Notes: generated from the letters alone by a model not told the origin. A stretch of 43,647 nucleotides of DNA from Bacteroidetes bacterium ADurb.Bin139 (GCA_002070565.1 MWDM01000013.1:1-43647), one strand, 5' to 3'; positions 9,201-17,783 are shown, counted from the stretch's first letter. Translations and numbers: made by a program.

Positions 9201-9842
9201 CAAGGTTACGGGCCCGACCACATCAAACTGAGGGTCAAAAGTTCCGGACGAATTTTCCCGGAAATAATTCCATGCAGAGCCTGTGGCCCCGTTCACGGCA
9301 TATCCGTCCAGGTTGAGCAAATTGAAAAAATCACTTTGGGGACTTGCCGAGTTAAAGGTTTTATCGCTGAACTGCACCAGGATGGTCAGGAACTTCTTGT
9401 TCCCCGATGATATGGACCGCAGGGCACCCCGGGTGGCGGGAGCGGCCGTGTTCAACCGGGACAAATGGCTCCTGCCGGAAAATGTCCTGGCAAAATCCTC
9501 CTTTCTTGCCCTGGACCGTTCATAAGCGGCTGCCGGGGGCGTGATGGTGGAAATCCCTTGTGGTGTGGCTGCCGGCCGCACACGGGTTGCAGTGGCCTGG
9601 ACCACTCCCCGGGAAGAGAATTGGGCCAGGTAATAAAAACCATCGGGTCCCTGTTTTACCAGGCGTCCGCCGCTGGTGGTCCAGTTCAGGAATTCATCGC
9701 CATGTTTCCGGATGGTAATGACCGTTCCGTCGGGTTGCGTAACCTGCATGGGATAGGGATAAGCCTTCACGGCAAGGGCGCGCTGGGAAAAACCGGCCGA
9801 CAGGCAGGCGAGCAGCAATACAATTGAAAAAAGCTTTCTCAT
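6291..9842 (-). CDS. Large secreted M6-type metalloprotease with duplicated C-terminal modules
   Basis: An 1183-residue exported protease. The signal peptide (about 1-24) is followed by a pro-region, then an M6 (immune inhibitor A-like) catalytic domain at about 145-480. Its zinc site [11 protein letters not shown] has His331, Glu332, His335 and Asp341, preceded by the aspartate-rich [18 protein letters not shown] (calcium-binding type) block. Downstream are two copies of one module: a carboxypeptidase-regulatory-like beta-sandwich (starting at [14 protein letters not shown] and [15 protein letters not shown]), followed by a jelly-roll-like segment ([14 protein letters not shown] and [14 protein letters not shown]). 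A short beta-rich domain ends the protein at [11 protein letters not shown] see no clear type IX secretion C-terminal signal, so the export route past the inner membrane is uncertain. Likely role: digestion of extracellular protein. The next gene upstream is 6 bases away and probably co-transcribed. Confidence 0.88.
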   Translation of the reverse strand: MRKLFSIVLLLACLSAGFSQRALAVKAYPYPMQVTQPDGTVITIRKHGDEFLNWTTSGGRLVKQGPDGFYYLAQFSSRGVVQATATRVRPAATPQGISTITPPAAAYERSRARKEDFARTFSGRSHLSRLNTAAPATRGALRSISSGNKKFLTILVQFSDKTFNSASPQSDFFNLLNLDGYAVNGATGSAWNYFRENSSGTFDPQFDVVGPVTLSHDMAYYGENVTDEESGDEDDIRPREMVVEAVDLANLLGVDFLQYDNDGDGTIDNIFVYYAGYNEAEGGPDDSIWPHAWSIYNYRTVDGVKTGSYACSSELRGSSGSTMAGIGTFCHEFGHVIGLPDFYDTDYEANGEALGLGSFSLMSSGNYNNNGRTPPYITSIERDLLGWFDNEPGVIDQQGNYSLGPVSGNVCYVSETTNEGETFLYEYRKQTGWDAYIPSGLLIYHIDRSDNLVGGKTAAARWNDWDGINAYASHQCCDLVEAVYPESAVQDYAQVPFPGSANNISFTAASSPAAVDHAGNRTGTDLTNIVNTGDMATFTVSNSNELVINGMVADPQGNPVAGATVTLSYQAPDGISPANAPDWKTAGGSSIKASPKRMLEQISQVITNVQGAYTFTTQIAPGQYNVTVNKQDYHPAEKETSGINPGTVQLNFTLYPIVQITGDVLRKHNDWEGRSAGFGQPGGTIYGAVGFSAEELVQCQGKRIKTVSFQLSGTTAAEVGVFVIMGSEVVLNRKVSYPVFGTMMTVDVSAHELIIPEGKLVKIGCYVKDSNSGFPIAIDEGPMLPMGGYAADAITALNEPWSLDYNILVSATVEEPPILETTLSGTVTDEQGVPVAGVSMLLFYDSTAETGPANAPGLFRESGPFRSSPLRTGTLITTVVTDQQGYYSFTTESRKTGSFIIEASKTGFYLAARQIPANHSGTVIAHFTMIPVVNAGNGVLKKHGLWTTNIGSGTPGGAIYGAVGFSAQEMAPYAGYVVNTISCLVNGSSAAEVGVFAYIDQQCVLTQAVGNPSFGTLMNVDVSSQELVIPAGKPVYFGYYVKGTDSAYPLTADDGPMVPMGGYVRFTMGAYSTDWKEQFDLDHNIMVAATVGPRDNQLFSSGYFMIKHPGKAYKAGDTFRFELNDSPLVEGVTRPSAVQWYFDGKAYNATDVITLTSGSHTIMVVLTFADYSQTIVKEILISE

Positions 9843-9848
9843 AACACA

Positions 9849-10265
9849 TTAATAGAAAACATAGTAACTGATCTCATTTTCCTTGTCCAGCAACAGCAAA
9901 CGGTTGTCTTTATTGCGTACGGCTGTAACGGTTTTTACACCCGGGGTGATATTGTCAATGCCATACACGGCGACATTAATGGTGAAAGTCGCCCCCTTCT
10001 GAACAGAGCGCGGAATGGAAGAAATGGTCAGCACCTGTTTCTGCTCGTAATTCTGGATCCTGAAACTATAATGTGTTTCATAGGTAAGTACGCTCCACTG
10101 ATCTTCGTACTGCCTGTAAGAGAACAGGGCGGTGGCGTTGTTGTACACTCCAAAGGCCTGGTATTGCGGCAGGTTGTCAATATCAACCTGATCTTTTGGA
10201 GTACAATGGGTAAAAATTACAGAAAGAAATACTAAAGTAAGGCAGCGAGAGATCGCTTTTTTCAT
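9849..10265 (-). CDS. Small exported protein, probable lipoprotein, unknown function
   Basis: 138 residues with an N-terminal hydrophobic segment ending at Cys21 (SVIFTHC). A histidine at -1 makes the lipobox atypical, so lipidation is uncertain. The rest is predicted mostly beta (VLTYETHYSFRIQNYEQKQ, GATFTINVAVYG, NRLLLLDKENEISYYVFY) and is not a family I recognise. Its stop lies 6 bases before the ATG of the large M6 protease, so the two are probably translated from one message and this protein may act beside the protease (inhibitor, chaperone or anchor: speculation). Confidence 0.7.
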   Translation of the reverse strand: MKKAISRCLTLVFLSVIFTHCTPKDQVDIDNLPQYQAFGVYNNATALFSYRQYEDQWSVLTYETHYSFRIQNYEQKQVLTISSIPRSVQKGATFTINVAVYGIDNITPGVKTVTAVRNKDNRLLLLDKENEISYYVFY

Positions 10266-10303
10266 GCGGCGGGCTTTTTAGATAATACGGTGGAGCCTTA
10301 TAG

Positions 10304-10389
10304 TGCTCGGGACGGGAATCGAACCCGTACGGACATTACTGTCCACAGGATTTTAAGTCCTGCGTGTCTACCTATTCCACCACCCGAGC
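10304..10389 (-). tRNA. tRNA-Leu (anticodon TAA)
   Basis: On the minus strand, the acceptor GCTCGGG (10389-10383) pairs with CCCGAGC (10311-10305), with discriminator A at 10304. The anticodon loop CTTAAAA between CAGGA and TCCTG gives anticodon TAA. A long variable arm (TGGACAGTAATGTCC) and the T-arm GGGTTCGATTCCC are present, as expected of a class II tRNA. CCA is not encoded. Confidence 0.95.
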
Positions 10390-10442
10390 TGCCTGTATCA
10401 ATCGGTACCTTTTAAAAAAACCTCTCACCGGGAGAGGTTCTG

Positions 10443-10515
10443 AGCGGAAAACGAGATTCGAACTCGCGACCCTAACCTTGGCAAGGTTATGCTCTACCAA
10501 CTGAGCTATTTCCGC
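10443..10515 (-). tRNA. tRNA-Gly (anticodon GCC)
   Basis: The acceptor GCGGAAA pairs with TTTCCGC. The D-arm is AGCTCAGTTGGTAGAGC, the anticodon arm TAACC-TTGCCAA-GGTTA gives GCC, and the T-arm is GCGAGTTCGAATCTCGT. The discriminator is T, usual for tRNA-Gly. It lies 53 bases upstream of the tRNA-Leu on the same strand, so the two are probably processed from one transcript. Confidence 0.95.
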
Positions 10516-10535
10516 ATTACATGCAAAATGGATTG

Positions 10536-10565
10536 CAAAGTTAGCGTTTTTTTTCTCGTGACAAA
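10536..10565 (-). promoter_or_regulatory. Promoter of the tRNA-Gly/tRNA-Leu unit
   Basis: Reading the minus strand, TTTG (10565-10562) is followed after 18 bases by TAACTTTG (10543-10536), a good match to the Bacteroidota -33/-7 pair. Transcription would start about 10 to 15 bases before the tRNA-Gly 5' end at 10515. Confidence 0.65.
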
Positions 10566-10579
10566 AAAAAATCAAATCT

Positions 10580-11611
10580 TTAGAGCAGTCCGCCCTGGAA
10601 CTGTTCCAGGAACCTTACATCGTTCTCAAAATACAGGCGCAGGTCCCTTACCTGCCACTTAAGCATGGCTATGCGTTCCACCCCCATGCCAAAGGCATAG
10701 CCCGTATATTTTTCCGGGTCTATACCCGATGCTTTGAGTACGCTGGGATCTACCATACCGGCTCCCATGATTTCCAGCCATCCCGTATTTTTGCAAATAT
10801 TACAACCGGTTCCGCCGCAAATGTTGCAGTTCATATCAACTTCGGCAGAAGGTTCGGTAAAAGGAAAATACGATGGCCTCAAACGAATCCTGGCAGCAGA
10901 GCCGAACATTTCGTGAACAAAAACCAGGATGGCTTGTTTTAAATCTGCAAAAGAGACATTTTCGTCTATATACAATCCTTCCACCTGGTGAAAAATGCAG
11001 TGTGCCCGGGCCGATATGGCCTCGTTGCGGAAGACCCTTCCGGGGCATACCACCCGTATGGGCGGCTTTTGCTTTTCCATGGTCCGCACCTGGACTGAAC
11101 TGGTGTGGGTACGCAGCAGTACCGGATTGTCAGTCTGGTTATTGATAAAGAAGGTATCCTGCATATCCCTTGCAGGATGGTCCGGGGCAAAATTCAGGGC
11201 ACTGAAAACGTGCCAGTCATCTTCTATCTCGGGTCCTTCTTCTACTGAAAAACCCATTTTTCTGAAAATATCGAGAATATGGCGCTGGGCAATGGCAATG
11301 GGATGCCGGGATCCCATGTTCAGAAGATCGGCCGGTTTTGTAAGATCATCTGCCTGGGATTCCATGGGCGTTGTTATCGCAAGGCGTTCCTTCTGCACAT
11401 CAATGACCTGCTGTACCTGGTTCTTCAAAAGGTTCAGCTTCCTGCCAAGCTCTTTTTTCTGTTGCGGATCAACGTTCCGGAAATCTTCAAAAAGTCCGGT
11501 AAGGATCCCTTTCCTGCCCAACATGCGTACACGGAAAGCTTCCACCTCGGCCTGTGTTTTTGCCTGGAACCCTTCCAGTTCTTTTATTAAATCATTAATG
11601 GTATCCCACAT
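10580..11611 (-). CDS. pheS: Phenylalanine-tRNA ligase alpha subunit
   Basis: The catalytic alpha subunit of cytosolic PheRS charges tRNA-Phe together with the beta subunit PheT, which is not in this window. The 343 residues comprise an N-terminal coiled-coil tRNA-binding region (about 1-90, LGRKLNLLKNQVQQVIDVQ) followed by the class II core. The core has GFSVEEGPEIEDDWHVF with the aspartate/alanine-rich DHPARDMQDTFF, motif 2 (RVVCPGRVFRNEAISARA), a cysteine-rich insertion (CNICGGTGCNICKNTGW), and motif 3 (GMGVERIAMLKW) near the end. Length and both termini fit the family. It is last in a minus-strand run, 10 bases after the dppA-like gene. Confidence 0.97.
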   Translation of the reverse strand: MWDTINDLIKELEGFQAKTQAEVEAFRVRMLGRKGILTGLFEDFRNVDPQQKKELGRKLNLLKNQVQQVIDVQKERLAITTPMESQADDLTKPADLLNMGSRHPIAIAQRHILDIFRKMGFSVEEGPEIEDDWHVFSALNFAPDHPARDMQDTFFINNQTDNPVLLRTHTSSVQVRTMEKQKPPIRVVCPGRVFRNEAISARAHCIFHQVEGLYIDENVSFADLKQAILVFVHEMFGSAARIRLRPSYFPFTEPSAEVDMNCNICGGTGCNICKNTGWLEIMGAGMVDPSVLKASGIDPEKYTGYAFGMGVERIAMLKWQVRDLRLYFENDVRFLEQFQGGLL

Positions 11612-11621
11612 ATTCTTCTTG

Positions 11622-12386
11622 TCAGGTCAATGTCCAGAAAAGGTGCAGGGCTTCTTCCAGAGAAGCTGTTTGCAGTGTTTTTTCAATGTTGGGGGCATCG
11701 TAATTCCGGCGGATGGAACAATACATGGTGTAAGGGCCTTCCATGCGGTATACGCAGCGTTTCCCGCCGGTCAGGGCTTTTTCCACATCGGCGCGGATGC
11801 GGTCACAGGCTTCCTGCGGGTGAAGGCAAATGGCCGAGCAACGGGACAGGCCTTCCTTGACGGCCGTGGTAACGATCCCTCCGAACAATTCCTCTGCCTG
11901 GCGGCACGCCGCCTTGTCCCCGGACAGGTAGACCACCGGAACGTTGTACATGCCGGCAATCAGGGCATTGTATCCCATCTCGGGAAGGGAAAGCCCGTTG
12001 AGTGTGAATTCATCTACCGCGCGGGCCATGGTGTGGCACATCACCCCGTCCAACGTGCCGGCCTTGGCATGATATCCCAAAAACAGCAAGGCGTCATAAC
12101 CTTTTTCAATGGTCAGGATCATGGCACGGTAATCTTCCGAGCAACGGCCTTTAATGTGCATGGCCCTTTTGTCCAGGAGTTCCGGGATCAGGGACTTGTT
12201 GCCACCGTGCCCGTCACGGACATATACTTCTGTAGCGCCTGCATTGAAAGCTCCTTCAATGGCAGCGTTCATTTCGCGCGTATACTGGATACGGTTCCGC
12301 TCATAATCGGGATGACCGGGGGTGATGGAATCCCAGTCACAGGCGGTGGCTATACCTTCAATGTCTCCTCCAATAAGAATTTTCAT
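11622..12386 (-). CDS. DppA-type D-aminopeptidase (peptidase family M55)
   Basis: A 254-residue zinc aminopeptidase of the DppA family, which in Bacillus subtilis releases D-amino acids from short peptides such as cell-wall fragments. The family metal and catalytic residues can be placed: Asp8 and Glu10 in GGDIEGIA, His60 in VRDGHGG, His106 in GYHAKAG, Cys117 in VMCHTM and Glu136 in LPEMGYNA. There is no signal peptide, so it acts in the cytosol, probably in recycling of imported D-Ala-containing or other D-peptides. It lies 22 bases after arcA and 10 before pheS, with no dipeptide transporter genes beside it. Confidence 0.93.
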   Translation of the reverse strand: MKILIGGDIEGIATACDWDSITPGHPDYERNRIQYTREMNAAIEGAFNAGATEVYVRDGHGGNKSLIPELLDKRAMHIKGRCSEDYRAMILTIEKGYDALLFLGYHAKAGTLDGVMCHTMARAVDEFTLNGLSLPEMGYNALIAGMYNVPVVYLSGDKAACRQAEELFGGIVTTAVKEGLSRCSAICLHPQEACDRIRADVEKALTGGKRCVYRMEGPYTMYCSIRRNYDAPNIEKTLQTASLEEALHLFWTLT

Positions 12387-12408
12387 AGGTTGGTTGTATT
12401 ATATTTCA

Positions 12409-13680
12409 TTATTTCCACGTGACGGGTTTGCGGCGCAGGGGCAGTGTCATGCAACGTGTTCCCCCTCCTCCCCTTGCCAGTTCCGCTCCTACGATGGTCA
12501 CAACGCATTTTTTTAATTTGTTGATATCCACTTTCCCCGAAGTCACATCTTCCGATGTTACGATCTCGAATCCGTGTTTTGACATTTCATTCAGGGTGTG
12601 TTCATTGCGGGCATAAGAAAGCACCTTGCCCGGAGCAAAGGCAAAGAAATTGGCCCCCGAATGCCATTGTTCCCGCTCCTGGTCCCACTCATCACTGCCC
12701 CCGCACGATATGGGTTCCAGGTCCACACCCAGGCGGCGTAACGAGGTAAGCAGGCCGGGTACACGTCTTATCTTTTCCACTTTGCCGTTATCCAGGGTAA
12801 TCTGCACAGTGCTGTAACGGGTATCTCCCTGGATAAGGGGATCGAACACCACGCACGTGTCCACATCAAGCATGGTAAAGACCATGTCCAGATGGATAAA
12901 ACTCTCCGGTGAAGAAGGCAGTTGTTGAACAAAAATATAACTCTTGCCTTCCGGGGCAGAACCGGATAAACGGTTCAGAAGCAGGTCAACACCCTGTGAT
13001 GTGGTCCGCATCCCGTTGCCAACCACCAGGATATCTTCCCTTATGACCAGGATGTCCCCTCCTTCCATAAGGATGGAACGGTCGTGGGGTTGCTGTTCAA
13101 ATGTATTGATCACATTGCTGGTGAAATACTGATTGTTGTTGAAAATAGCCTCCATGATCAGGGATTCCCTTACCCGTATTTTGTTGGCCATCCGGCATAT
13201 GACGGCATTATTGCCTACCACGGCAGAGGCATCCCTGGTGAAGTAGAAATTATACAGGGGCAGCAAAGCGTAATATTCGTCATTCAGAAATGAAGTGAGG
13301 CTGTCTATCCGGGCAGGAAGTCCTTCAATCAGCTTGTTGGCCAGGGTCCTGGAAGACATTTCCATGAGCTCGTCATAGTAATCGTTCACATTCTCTGTCA
13401 GGCATATCTTGCCTATCAGGGAATTGCGGTGCGCCGGATTGTCCAGGACTTTAACCAGCAGGTCTTTGACCTGGTATACCTTTGCGACCTTTTCCAGGAA
13501 CATGGACAATTGTTCGTATTCCTGCAATGCAACCGAAAGGTTCAGGATGTCGCTGTACAGGGCACGCTCTACAGACCTTGGCGTCATGTTTTCCACTTCC
13601 GGCCCGGGAGTGTGCAGGATTACGGCTTCCAATTCGCCTATCTCGGAATTAATCCTGGTTTGAAATTTTGTTTCATTCAT
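12409..13680 (-). CDS. arcA: Arginine deiminase
   Basis: It converts L-arginine to citrulline and ammonia, the first step of the arginine deiminase pathway. The 423 residues match the family. The substrate-binding and catalytic blocks are MEGGDILVI (carboxylate pair), the histidine in FIHLDMVFTML, and the nucleophile Cys410 in GGGGTRCMTLPL near the C-terminus. The N-terminal EIGELEAVILHTPGPE is also family-typical. No arcB or arcC lies in the window, so energy conservation through carbamoyl phosphate, if it occurs, must use genes elsewhere. Its ATG overlaps the stop of the upstream guanylyltransferase by 4 bases, indicating translational coupling with a gene of unrelated function. Confidence 0.95.
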   Translation of the reverse strand: MNETKFQTRINSEIGELEAVILHTPGPEVENMTPRSVERALYSDILNLSVALQEYEQLSMFLEKVAKVYQVKDLLVKVLDNPAHRNSLIGKICLTENVNDYYDELMEMSSRTLANKLIEGLPARIDSLTSFLNDEYYALLPLYNFYFTRDASAVVGNNAVICRMANKIRVRESLIMEAIFNNNQYFTSNVINTFEQQPHDRSILMEGGDILVIREDILVVGNGMRTTSQGVDLLLNRLSGSAPEGKSYIFVQQLPSSPESFIHLDMVFTMLDVDTCVVFDPLIQGDTRYSTVQITLDNGKVEKIRRVPGLLTSLRRLGVDLEPISCGGSDEWDQEREQWHSGANFFAFAPGKVLSYARNEHTLNEMSKHGFEIVTSEDVTSGKVDINKLKKCVVTIVGAELARGGGGTRCMTLPLRRKPVTWK

Positions 13681-14768
13681 ACAAATGCTTCATGGTTATG
13701 TGCAATATCGTTGAATAACTGACGGAATTGCGTTTCGTCCTTGGGACAAATCAGCAACGCATCGGGAGTGTCAACCACAATATAATTGTCCAGACCTTTG
13801 ACAACGATCAGTTTCCCCTGGTTACCGGAATATACCAGGCTGTCTTTGACGTTTTCCAGCAGGGTGGCTGCCGCCGAAACGGTGTTGCCCCTGGAATCCT
13901 TCTCCAGGTGCATATAAATGCTTTCCCAGCTTCCCAGGTCGGACCACCCGAATGTGGCCGAAAAGACATAGGTGTTTTTTGCTTTCTCCATTACGCCATA
14001 GTCAATGGATACGTTTCTGATGTCTTCGTATACTTTTTTAATGAATTTTTCTTCGTGGGGGGTATTATACAGAGACAACCCATTCCGGAAAGGAAGGCTC
14101 ACTTCCGGCAGCCAGTGTTCCAGCTGTCGGGCAATAGAGGTCAGGCTCCAGACAAAAATCCCTGAATTCCAGTAAAATTCACCACTGTCAACCAGAATGC
14201 GGGCAAGTTCTGAATCCGGTTTTTCAGTAAATGTTTTAACGGGGTATGCCTGGTGGTTTCCTATGGTAATAGGCTCATTCTTAACCGCCTGGATATAACC
14301 ATAACCCGTTTCCGGCCGGGTCGGCTGAATACCCAGTGTAATAAGCACATCCTTTTCTGCCGCCAGCTGGAGGGCACTGTGGATGGTTGCCAGAAAATCC
14401 TCCTCGCCGGTAATCAAATGATCGGAAGGAGCCACTACTACAATGGCCCGGGGGTCTGTTTTGAGCAGTTTATAGGTGGCATAGGCAATGCAGGGTGCCG
14501 TGTTCCGCCTGGTAGGCTCGGTCAGGATATTAGCTTCGGGAATAGATGGCAACTGTTTATTTACCAGATCTTTGTATTGCTCCGAGGTGACAACCAGGAT
14601 TCTCTCGGAAGGGATGATTTTCAGAAACCTTTCATAGGTAAGCTGCAGGAAACTCCTGCCCAGACCCAGAATGTCCAGAAACTGTTTGGGCATGGCATTC
14701 CGGCTCAGGGGCCAGAATCGCGATCCTATCCCGCCCGCCATGATTATGCAATACTGGTTTTTTATCAT
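13677..14768 (-). CDS. manC: Mannose-1-phosphate guanylyltransferase
   Basis: This nucleotidyltransferase makes GDP-mannose for surface polysaccharide and glycoprotein synthesis. The signature IIMAGGIGSRFWPLSR lies near residues 8-23 and is followed by MPKQFL with the active-site lysine (Lys28). TEPTRRNTAPCIAYA, VVVAPSDHLI and FTEKPD follow in the expected order. At 363 residues it has only the transferase domain and lacks the phosphomannose isomerase domain of the bifunctional enzymes. It overlaps by 4 bases with both its neighbours, the YraN-like gene upstream and arcA downstream. Confidence 0.95.
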   Translation of the reverse strand: MIKNQYCIIMAGGIGSRFWPLSRNAMPKQFLDILGLGRSFLQLTYERFLKIIPSERILVVTSEQYKDLVNKQLPSIPEANILTEPTRRNTAPCIAYATYKLLKTDPRAIVVVAPSDHLITGEEDFLATIHSALQLAAEKDVLITLGIQPTRPETGYGYIQAVKNEPITIGNHQAYPVKTFTEKPDSELARILVDSGEFYWNSGIFVWSLTSIARQLEHWLPEVSLPFRNGLSLYNTPHEEKFIKKVYEDIRNVSIDYGVMEKAKNTYVFSATFGWSDLGSWESIYMHLEKDSRGNTVSAAATLLENVKDSLVYSGNQGKLIVVKGLDNYIVVDTPDALLICPKDETQFRQLFNDIAHNHEAFV

Positions 14769-15187
14769 AAAAAAAGTGTAAAAGCGTCAGGTATGTATTT
14801 CAATTCATAATCCGGACTTCCTGCTGTCCTTTCCGGTCCAAGCACAATGGCAATGACATCAAACCGGGCTTCGGCCCTGATCTGGTACCTGGTCATATAA
14901 ATCCTTGCAGCTGCCATCACCATGCGTTGTTTAGACCGGTTAACGGTCTGTTCGGGAGACACAATACTACCCCGGGACCGGGATCGTACTTCCACAAAAT
15001 GGATTGTTCCGTTTTTTCCGGCAACAATATCCAGTTCTTTATGGCCTGTCCTCCAATTGGTGTGAAAGATCCGGAATCCCTTATTTATCAGGAAATTCAC
15101 GGCCAGTTTCTCTCCTATGCTTCCCGTCTTCAGTGTGTCTCGTTGCTTTCCCTCCATATTCTCTTCTCTGTAGACAAATGTAGGCAA
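14765..15187 (-). CDS. YraN/UPF0102 family nuclease-like protein
   Basis: 140 residues with the UPF0102 core GSIGEKLAVNFLINKGF, then HTNWRTGHKELDIVAG and HFVEVRSRSRGS. The PD-(D/E)XK-type acidic residues are Glu51, Asp53 and Glu66; the usual lysine of the FVEVK block is arginine (Arg68), which may weaken or alter nuclease activity. The family role is not settled (a Holliday-junction or branched-DNA nuclease has been proposed). An alternative start at Met11 (15157) gives MEGKQRDTLKTGSIGEK, closer to the usual family N-terminus. The stop overlaps the manC ATG by 4 bases. Confidence 0.9.
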   Translation of the reverse strand: MPTFVYREENMEGKQRDTLKTGSIGEKLAVNFLINKGFRIFHTNWRTGHKELDIVAGKNGTIHFVEVRSRSRGSIVSPEQTVNRSKQRMVMAAARIYMTRYQIRAEARFDVIAIVLGPERTAGSPDYELKYIPDAFTLFL

Positions 15188-15199
15188 TTTTTATGATTC

Positions 15200-16142
15200 T
15201 TAATTCCAGTGATTCAGTAGATCGGCAGAGAAAGGGCTGCGGGAAGCTTCCCACTGCATGAAAAGTGTTCTCATATCTTGCCGGCTTACCCAGATGAGTC
15301 TTCCTGAAGCTACGGATTCATCCCAACCCAATCCATCAAACAAATGACCACCCCCGTCCTGGGCCCGGTAGGAGTTCATCACTACCCGGTATCTCTTTTG
15401 GGGAATAAAAGCCTGTCCGTCTGCCATACTGTGGATCTCTGTTCTTTGCCCTTCCGGTCTGTTCCGGTGTATGGTGTACAGGATCCCTGCCGCTGTGTCA
15501 AAATTGATACCTAAAGTCCGGGTGCAGGAATATTCAAGGTATTGCCGAGGCAAAGGACACATCGGGCCGGATACCGGAATCTGCGCCGGCTATTTCCAGT
15601 TGCCCCCTGTGTACTTCGTCCAGCCAGCGGGACGGACCATCCATGGCCACACGGCTTTCCAGGGTATGCAGCAGCACGGCTATGGGCTTTTGCCCGTATT
15701 GTTGTGTCTTCCGAAAAAACGGTTCTCCCGAAGATTCGTGGACTATGTTGGCAGATAGTACCGGCATTTCCATTTGCCGGTAGACCCGTGAAAACACGTT
15801 TCTGCCCGCTTCAATATCATGATTTCCAACGGCAATGGCAGTATAGGAAAACCAGTTAAAAAAGGCAGAACCCAGATGTACTCCCGTTGTGTCTGCATGA
15901 TTGTAATAATAAAGCCCCGGCGTTCCCTGCAGATGGTCGCCTGTATCAAAAAGCAACAAACGCTTACCATATAATGTACGCTGCTGTTTGATATAACCGG
16001 CCATTCCCGCCATGGATTCATCAAAATGCCCGTGCAGGTCGCTTGTGTGAAGGATAAGAAAAGAGACAGGTTGCTTTGTACACGAAATACACAGCGTAAG
16101 CAAAAAGAGTACAATATAACCTGTGGCGCGTTTTGGTTTCAT
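15200..16142 (-). pseudogene. Decayed 5'-nucleotidase/UshA-like lipoprotein gene
   Basis: The 5' part (from the ATG at 16142) encodes a lipoprotein signal (LLTLCISC) and the start of a calcineurin-like phosphoesterase: ILHTSDLHGHFDE, LLFDTGDHLQGTP and IAVGNHDIEAG are intact metal-binding blocks. Then, straight after GQKPIAVLL, the sequence jumps to GPSRWLDEVHRGQLEIAGAD, which belongs to the start of the C-terminal 5'-nucleotidase domain, so roughly 130-180 residues seem missing. At SFASA the frame ends at 15534. The C-terminal domain resumes in another frame at QYLEYSCTRTLGINFDTAAG and runs to 15200, with a further stretch of about 40 residues missing. About 310 residues remain of an expected 500 or more. 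The gene is preceded by a terminator and follows the nuclease/receptor operon; the intact ancestor would have fitted there as the phosphate-releasing step. Confidence 0.8.
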
Positions 16143-16157
16143 GGGTTTCCCGGTTTT

Positions 16158-16199
16158 AAAAACGCCCCCGGATATCCAGTTACCGGGAATCCGGGGGCG
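16158..16199 (-). terminator. Intrinsic terminator after the nuclease/receptor/OB-lipoprotein operon
   Basis: A perfect 11-bp GC-rich stem (cgcccccggat 16163-16173 with atccgggggcg 16189-16199) has a 15-base loop and is followed on the minus strand by TTTTT (16162-16158). It lies about 40 bases after the stop of the BACON/OB lipoprotein gene and just before the nucleotidase pseudogene start at 16142. Confidence 0.85.
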
Positions 16200-16238
16200 C
16201 GTCAAAGATCGTATTATTTCAGGATACAGCTGCACCTA

Positions 16239-17765
16239 CTATGCATCTGCAGGCTGGTGCTTAACATAGAAAGCGCTGCCAACCTGGGGAGTTCCCTTGT
16301 AGGAAGTCCTCTTGCCCACTATGGTAACAAGATCGCCGGCTTTGAGCCCGGTTTCTGTAACCAGTGTCTGGAATTGTCCGCTGGCACCGCGCCAACCTGA
16401 AAGCAGGCCATACACGTAAACTTGGCCGGTTGCATCGGAAATATTGAAATTACCGTATTTGCCGGCACCTGACAAATCACCTGCAGTCGCCACAAGGCGA
16501 TAATAGGTGGCGTCCTCGGCGGCAGCCAGGAAAGTGGCAACAGTGGCATCTACCACCGGAATATGTGTTTCAACCTTGGCGTTTATACCCTGCGGGGTAC
16601 CATTGTATGAACCGCGGGGAGTAATCAGGGTGACAATATCTCCCTCCTTGATACCCATGCTCTTCCATTGTTTTGTTTTACCGGCTGCGTCAAGTACTCC
16701 ATATATATAAACTTCACCGGTGGCGTCTTTTATGTATATATTCCCATAATCACTGCCGGTATCTCTGGTGATAATACCCGATATGCGGTATTGGGTGGCA
16801 TCTTCTGCCGCTGCAATAAATTGGGCTACTGTAGCGTCAATGATGGCACCTTTTTGAGTTACTTTCACCTGGATGGTGGAAGAATTGCTACTTGTGGCAG
16901 AGGTCATGGAAATGGCAGCGGTGCGGTCGCCGGCGGGGTTGGGTTGCGCTACAAAAGTCACGCGTGTGGTATCATCGGCTCCCTTGATCATGGACTTTAC
17001 AGAAAGCCAGTCGGCATCGTATTGTATTTCCAGACCGTTGCCTTTGTACAATACGGGCACTTCAAAAGCACCGCCTTCCTTGGGCACCTGAACGGCATCC
17101 TTAGACGATTTGATGAGCGAAGGGGTTATTTTGTCAACAGTCACATCAACCAATTCTATGGTAGAACCGTAAGTGAGGCGGGGGCCGTGTACCATCACGC
17201 GATCTCCCACGGCAAGACCCAGGCTTAGGAAATTCTGGGTGTTGCCTTTGGCATCCAGGGTTCCGTAAATGTAAACGGTTCCCGTTCCGTCGTTCAGGTA
17301 CCAGTTGCCATAAAGGGTATTGGCAATAGAGGTTACCTGGCCTTCTACCCAATAGATCTTGCCGTCAACGCCTTTTTCAATCACATCCTTACAAGATGAA
17401 ATCACGATTACCTGGGGTCCGGCAATCTGCTTTACGGTCAGCACCTGCACCTTGCCGGCACAGTTGACATAAACTTCGGAAGATTTGTCAGAATCAGTTG
17501 CCGCAGTAGTAAAGGTTACCTTTATGCCTTCCGGGGCAGCGCCTCCGCTGGCAGGGCTTACCGTAAGCCATGCGGGTATATTGGTGATGTTCCAGCTTTC
17601 GGTAGCGGTCAGGGTGATTGTTTTTGAACCACCGGCTTTAGCAAAAGCGATATAGGACATGTCTACTTTTACCTCGTCCAGGGAAGGTATGTCAATTTCT
17701 TCTTTACAACCTGTAAGCAAGGCTGCAAAGGCAACAAACGATAGTAATAAATATTTAAGTTTCAT
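16239..17765 (-). CDS. Surface lipoprotein with alternating BACON and OB-fold-like domains
   Basis: A 508-residue lipoprotein (lipobox LLTGC, Cys20). Domain order as I read it: BACON 31-114 (PAWLTVSPASGGAAPEG), OB-like 118-213 (GNWYLNDGTGTVYIYGTLDA), BACON 217-306 (ADWLSVKSM), OB-like 310-400 (GNIYIKDATGEVYIYGVLDA) and OB-like 403-503 (GNFNISDATGQVYVYGLLSG). The three OB-like units share the pattern GN.[YN][ILN].D.TG.VY[IV]YG.L. BACON domains are usually carbohydrate or mucin adhesion-type folds in Bacteroidota; OB-like repeats often bind nucleic acids or oligosaccharides. No catalytic motif is visible, so a surface binding role feeding the adjacent TonB-dependent receptor is the best inference. 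It lies 18 bases after the receptor gene and before the terminator. Confidence 0.8.
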   Translation of the reverse strand: MKLKYLLLSFVAFAALLTGCKEEIDIPSLDEVKVDMSYIAFAKAGGSKTITLTATESWNITNIPAWLTVSPASGGAAPEGIKVTFTTAATDSDKSSEVYVNCAGKVQVLTVKQIAGPQVIVISSCKDVIEKGVDGKIYWVEGQVTSIANTLYGNWYLNDGTGTVYIYGTLDAKGNTQNFLSLGLAVGDRVMVHGPRLTYGSTIELVDVTVDKITPSLIKSSKDAVQVPKEGGAFEVPVLYKGNGLEIQYDADWLSVKSMIKGADDTTRVTFVAQPNPAGDRTAAISMTSATSSNSSTIQVKVTQKGAIIDATVAQFIAAAEDATQYRISGIITRDTGSDYGNIYIKDATGEVYIYGVLDAAGKTKQWKSMGIKEGDIVTLITPRGSYNGTPQGINAKVETHIPVVDATVATFLAAAEDATYYRLVATAGDLSGAGKYGNFNISDATGQVYVYGLLSGWRGASGQFQTLVTETGLKAGDLVTIVGKRTSYKGTPQVGSAFYVKHQPADA

Positions 17766-17783
17766 GAGGAAAGTTTTAGCTGA

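Noticed and set aside
10995..12422. 475-residue open frame antisense to pheS and the dppA-like gene
   Set aside because: Spans two genuine genes on the other strand, with no domain, no signal and no promoter.
12409..15187. arcA-manC-yraN as a functional pathway because of overlapping starts and stops
   Set aside because: The enzymes belong to unrelated processes; the overlaps are typical of compact Bacteroidota gene runs and do not prove joint function.
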